Assembly: GCA_913055635.1 (NCBI GenBank)
Contig: CAJXLK010000001.1
Location: forward strand, 160,626-224,625
Source of the DNA: an uncultured Bacteroidota bacterium
Lineage (GTDB): Bacteria > Bacteroidota > Bacteroidia > Bacteroidales > UBA12077
Direction of reading: 5' to 3'
DNA length: 64,000 bases
How positions within the stretch are numbered: position 1 is the stretch's first letter; the number at the start of each line of letters is the position of its first letter. Of the stretch, positions 61,646 to 64,000 are shown in pieces. Made by a program: the position numbers and the translations under genes. The notes beneath the pieces are model-generated. The model worked only from the letters and a program-made list of their open reading frames with translations. It was not told the origin of the DNA and ran no database searches.

Positions 61646-61882
61646 ATGAGCTCTAACTCCTTTTTTTGCTGTTAATCAGATACTTGCTGCTTTTTCGATC
61701 CCATCCTTCAATGATTATTTTTCCCCGGCCCATTCTTTTTCCGTGCATAGGTCCAATAAAAGATGCAGCCCCAGGATAGAGGTTCTGTTGATTGAAAACA
61801 ATTCAGCGGGATATTGGGCTCCATAGATGGCTGTGTAATATTCAGATGAATTGTTGATTAAATCTGAAGGTACCGGGCAGGT
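61646..61882. other. Intergenic region, no feature seen
   Basis: 237 bp between two convergent genes. No hairpin, repeat or gene recognised. Confidence 0.4.
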
Positions 61883-63223
61883 TTAATTTTGGCCCCTGAT
61901 TTTAAGATCAAGCCAGCTCTCCAATACATCATGGATACTGTCGCGCATATAACCGGGAAAGTTTCCGATGTGGGTGGCGTGGTTTCCGCCGGGATTGACC
62001 AGCTTTACCGCCCCGGTCTTTCCGGAGGGCTCAAATGCCATTGCTGTCCACGGATCATTTTCCCCATAGAGGTACATCATATGGTCGCCGTTTTCCTTCA
62101 GCCAGGTTTGGATGTCGCTCATGGCAGAGGCATCGAAGGATACATCAACCCGGTCCGGTAACCCGTAGGTGAAGTCGAAGGCGCTGGTATCACTTAAGTG
62201 CTTTTTAAAGGGGGCCACGTCTAACTCATAGACGCCTGTCTGGGTATAGGCCTGATAGAAAAAGGCCTGATTGGCTTCCACGAATTTTTTTTCAAACAGC
62301 TCTGGCCGGGCAGCTTTTAACAGGTGAATCATTTTTATATGCGGGGCAGCTTTTTCTTGGGGAATCTTTGTACAGTTGGCCCGGCTGAATTGCCAGAAAG
62401 CCACCTGGTAATCCAGGACAATCAGCTCATATGCCCTTTCCAAGCCCATGGGATATTCATAGTTCTTTTCCCGGGCATATTCGCGGAAAAAGGGCAGATA
62501 ACGGTTTCGATGGCGGAGCAAATCTATCTGGAAATTTTGAATTCTTTTCCGACAGTTGGCCCATCCCAGCTGATCGATGTAGTGATCCATCCGGGGGTCT
62601 TCTGTCGAAAAACACAGCGGGGCTACATAAGCTACTGTGGCATCCACATCATCCGGATAGAAACGTTTATGAAACATCACGGTCTGGCCGCCTTTGCTGA
62701 CCCCGGTGCTGATCCATTTTCCGGGGTATAGTTCCTGCAGGGTACGGATGATCCTATGGTGGTCTGTGGCAGCCTGCCAGATGGTCAGGTGTTCCCAGGA
62801 AGCCGGCTGGGGTATGGATTGGCCAAAGAAACGGTGTTCAATAACCACATGATTGGCATTGAGTGAATGGGCCAACTCGTTGCGCTTTGGGGGATGGAGC
62901 CCGTAGCCCTGCAGTTGAACGACTACGGGGCGGTCATATCCTACATGGCGAATGATCACACGCTGGGTGAATGAGTCGTTTTTCGTATGATGGTGGTCCA
63001 CGGGCTGCCTGAAATCAAGCTCTACAGTATCTGTTTGCCCGTCTTTCGGCGGCATTTGTTCAAGAAAGGCATCTATTGGACGTTCCTGCCGGCAGGATTG
63101 GGTGAGAAAAGCTGCTGCCAACAGCAAGAGCAACCAGCATGACCTTTTCGCGTTGCGCAGGGGCAAGACTGTATTTTTTCTACCGGGGAACCACCGTTTT
63201 GGGGGATTTAAATGAATCGACAT
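61883..63223 (-). CDS. S37-family (PS-10-like) secreted lipoprotein peptidase
   Basis: 446 residues. The lipobox LTQSC gives lipidated Cys44, preceded by a long basic N-region, so the true start could be later than the ATG at 63223. Alpha/beta-hydrolase features: VVQLQGYGLHPPKR, nucleophile Ser176 in STGVSKGGQT, Asp390 in LYGENDPWTA, His415 in PGGNHATHIG. Together these match the S37 (prolyl tri/aminopeptidase) family of Bacteroidota and actinomycetes. It would release N-terminal peptides outside the cytoplasm; the exact specificity is not deducible. Confidence 0.88.
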   Translation of the reverse strand: MSIHLNPPKRWFPGRKNTVLPLRNAKRSCWLLLLLAAAFLTQSCRQERPIDAFLEQMPPKDGQTDTVELDFRQPVDHHHTKNDSFTQRVIIRHVGYDRPVVVQLQGYGLHPPKRNELAHSLNANHVVIEHRFFGQSIPQPASWEHLTIWQAATDHHRIIRTLQELYPGKWISTGVSKGGQTVMFHKRFYPDDVDATVAYVAPLCFSTEDPRMDHYIDQLGWANCRKRIQNFQIDLLRHRNRYLPFFREYAREKNYEYPMGLERAYELIVLDYQVAFWQFSRANCTKIPQEKAAPHIKMIHLLKAARPELFEKKFVEANQAFFYQAYTQTGVYELDVAPFKKHLSDTSAFDFTYGLPDRVDVSFDASAMSDIQTWLKENGDHMMYLYGENDPWTAMAFEPSGKTGAVKLVNPGGNHATHIGNFPGYMRDSIHDVLESWLDLKIRGQN

Positions 63224-63422
63224 AATGCTGTTTTAATGGGACCAAAAAACTTTTATTCATAGGTCTTGAAACCTTGCAATATATTACAACTATCATTTTG
63301 GATATGTGGGGATTTTTTAGCTGCGTCTTATTCAAAAGTTGCAGACAGGTATCGGGTTGAGGAATCGGGGTCGGCATGGGAGGATAAGGGAGATCCCGCT
63401 GAATCATGGAGAGTTAACTTAC

Positions 63423-63490
63423 CCCGTTCGTAAACGGGATAAGTTCTGTTCTATTTGCTAAGCGGGGTCATTTACCCCCGCTAAGCGGGG
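63423..63490. repeat. GC-rich hairpin repeat cluster D
   Basis: A full palindrome at 63476-63490 (CCCCGCTAAGCGGGG), eight bases after the MscS stop on the minus strand; a half-copy GCTAAGCGGGGTC at 63448-63459; and a different inverted repeat CCCGTT-CGTA-AACGGG at 63423-63438. Confidence 0.9.
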
Positions 63491-63497
63491 TATGGAG

Positions 63498-64000
63498 TTA
63501 TTGGCTATCCCCGTTGAGTTGTTTTTCAATCTGTAGTTTGAGGGGATTGATTTTCTCTCCCCAGTAGACGGTGGTGTGGGGGAAGGGGATCTCAATGCCG
63601 TTTTGGTCAAAGGCATATTTTAGGCGTTTTTTGTATTCCCTCCCCACGGTCCATTGCTGGATGGGTTTGGTTTTAATGCGGGCTTTGATGATCACTGCAC
63701 TGTCTGCAAACTGATCCACTCCAAAGACCTCCAGGGGCTCGACGATCAGATCCCTGTAATCGGGATCGTTGGCCAGATCTTCTCCAACCTGTTTCATGAT
63801 CGAAATCACCTGTTCGGGATCCTCCTTGTAGGCGACCCCAATATCAAAGACCATCGCCGACCATTCCATGGTCATGTTCGAGATGGTGTTGATTTTGCCG
63901 TTTTGAAAGATGTGGGTGGTGCCAGAGAAGTCGCGTAGGGTGGTTGTCCGCAGCTCGATGTCCTCTACAAGCCCTCCGGTGCCATTGATGATGGCCACAT
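63498..64000 (-). CDS. MscS-type mechanosensitive channel, C-terminal part
   Basis: The frame is open to the right edge and the N-terminal membrane part lies outside. Readable residues: VAIINGTGGLVEDIELRTTTLRDFSGTTHIFQNGKI (beta domain, the conserved GxVxxIxLRTT pattern), SMVFDIGVAYKEDPEQVISIMKQV and a C-terminal alpha-beta domain ending IPFPHTTVYWGEK. Such channels release solutes under hypo-osmotic shock. The stop lies 8 bp from a GC-rich hairpin. Confidence 0.88.
   Translation of the reverse strand, partial: VAIINGTGGLVEDIELRTTTLRDFSGTTHIFQNGKINTISNMTMEWSAMVFDIGVAYKEDPEQVISIMKQVGEDLANDPDYRDLIVEPLEVFGVDQFADSAVIIKARIKTKPIQQWTVGREYKKRLKYAFDQNGIEIPFPHTTVYWGEKINPLKLQIEKQLNGDSQ

Overview
The window reads as chromosomal DNA of a member of the Bacteroidota, most likely a Bacteroidales or Marinilabiliales-type anaerobe or facultative anaerobe. 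The evidence is the gene content (a PorP/SprF type IX secretion outer-membrane protein, a BT_3928-family protein beside tpiA, a DUF5916 outer-membrane protein, a YwqK/MORN lipoprotein, a bifunctional ribBA, a Bacteroidota-style LptF/G) and the promoters: many gene starts are preceded by the TAnnTTTG -7 element of the Bacteroidota sigma factor, and Shine-Dalgarno sequences are mostly absent. There is no prophage, transposase or CRISPR array. The placement is inference from content, not from a marker-gene tree.

Layout: 1-3.6 kb, signalling (cut-off PAS protein, two tandem GAF histidine kinases). 3.7 kb, tRNA-Leu(GAG). 4.1-8 kb, a small membrane protein, an AlkD-like repair protein overlapping a C69-family hydrolase, and an orphan. 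8.5-12 kb, a sulfur block (SLC13 permease with RCK_C domains, CysQ, TauE/SafE). 12.1-18.4 kb, pepD and the E2/E1 pair of 2-oxoglutarate dehydrogenase. 18.9-22 kb, the three-subunit proton-translocating transhydrogenase. 22.4-24.5 kb, sirtuin, S4 protein, Mut7-C nuclease. 24.7-29.1 kb, a complete sodium-pumping methylmalonyl-CoA decarboxylase operon (mce, mmdA, OadG-like, biotin carrier, OadB-like). 29.2-45 kb, envelope and housekeeping genes (PorP/SprF, OmpH, kynU, hsp20, trmD, a REC-PAS-cyclase, cdd, glucosaminidase, fmt, DUF4405, ribBA, lptF/G). 45.2 kb, tRNA-Met. 45.4-54.1 kb, a giant secreted protein of unknown function, prmA, tpiA, an orphan Opp-type permease and the BT_3928 protein. 54.4-64 kb, prfC, DUF5916, murB, nitroreductase, SRPBCC, S37 peptidase and a cut-off MscS channel.

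Metabolically the genes point to oxidative TCA function, sodium and proton energetics around methylmalonyl-CoA and NADPH, and sulfate assimilation.

The most unusual structure is a dispersed family of short GC-rich hairpins, GACCCCGC-TTA-GCGGGGTC. It has about 13 full copies plus half-copies, confined to four intergenic places (12.0, 20.1, 58.8 and 63.5 kb), always directly at gene 3' ends. In one case it supplies a gene's stop codon, and in another it splits the transhydrogenase operon. Other gene ends carry unrelated tandem arrays (41-bp units seeded by the pntB stop region, 66-bp and 17-bp units). Several proteins also depart from their families: a Cys-rich tail on the E1 subunit, a Ser in place of the C69 Cys, a cyclase lacking its transition-state Arg, a signal-peptide-plus-extra-domain OadB, and long low-complexity inserts in E2 and LptF/G.
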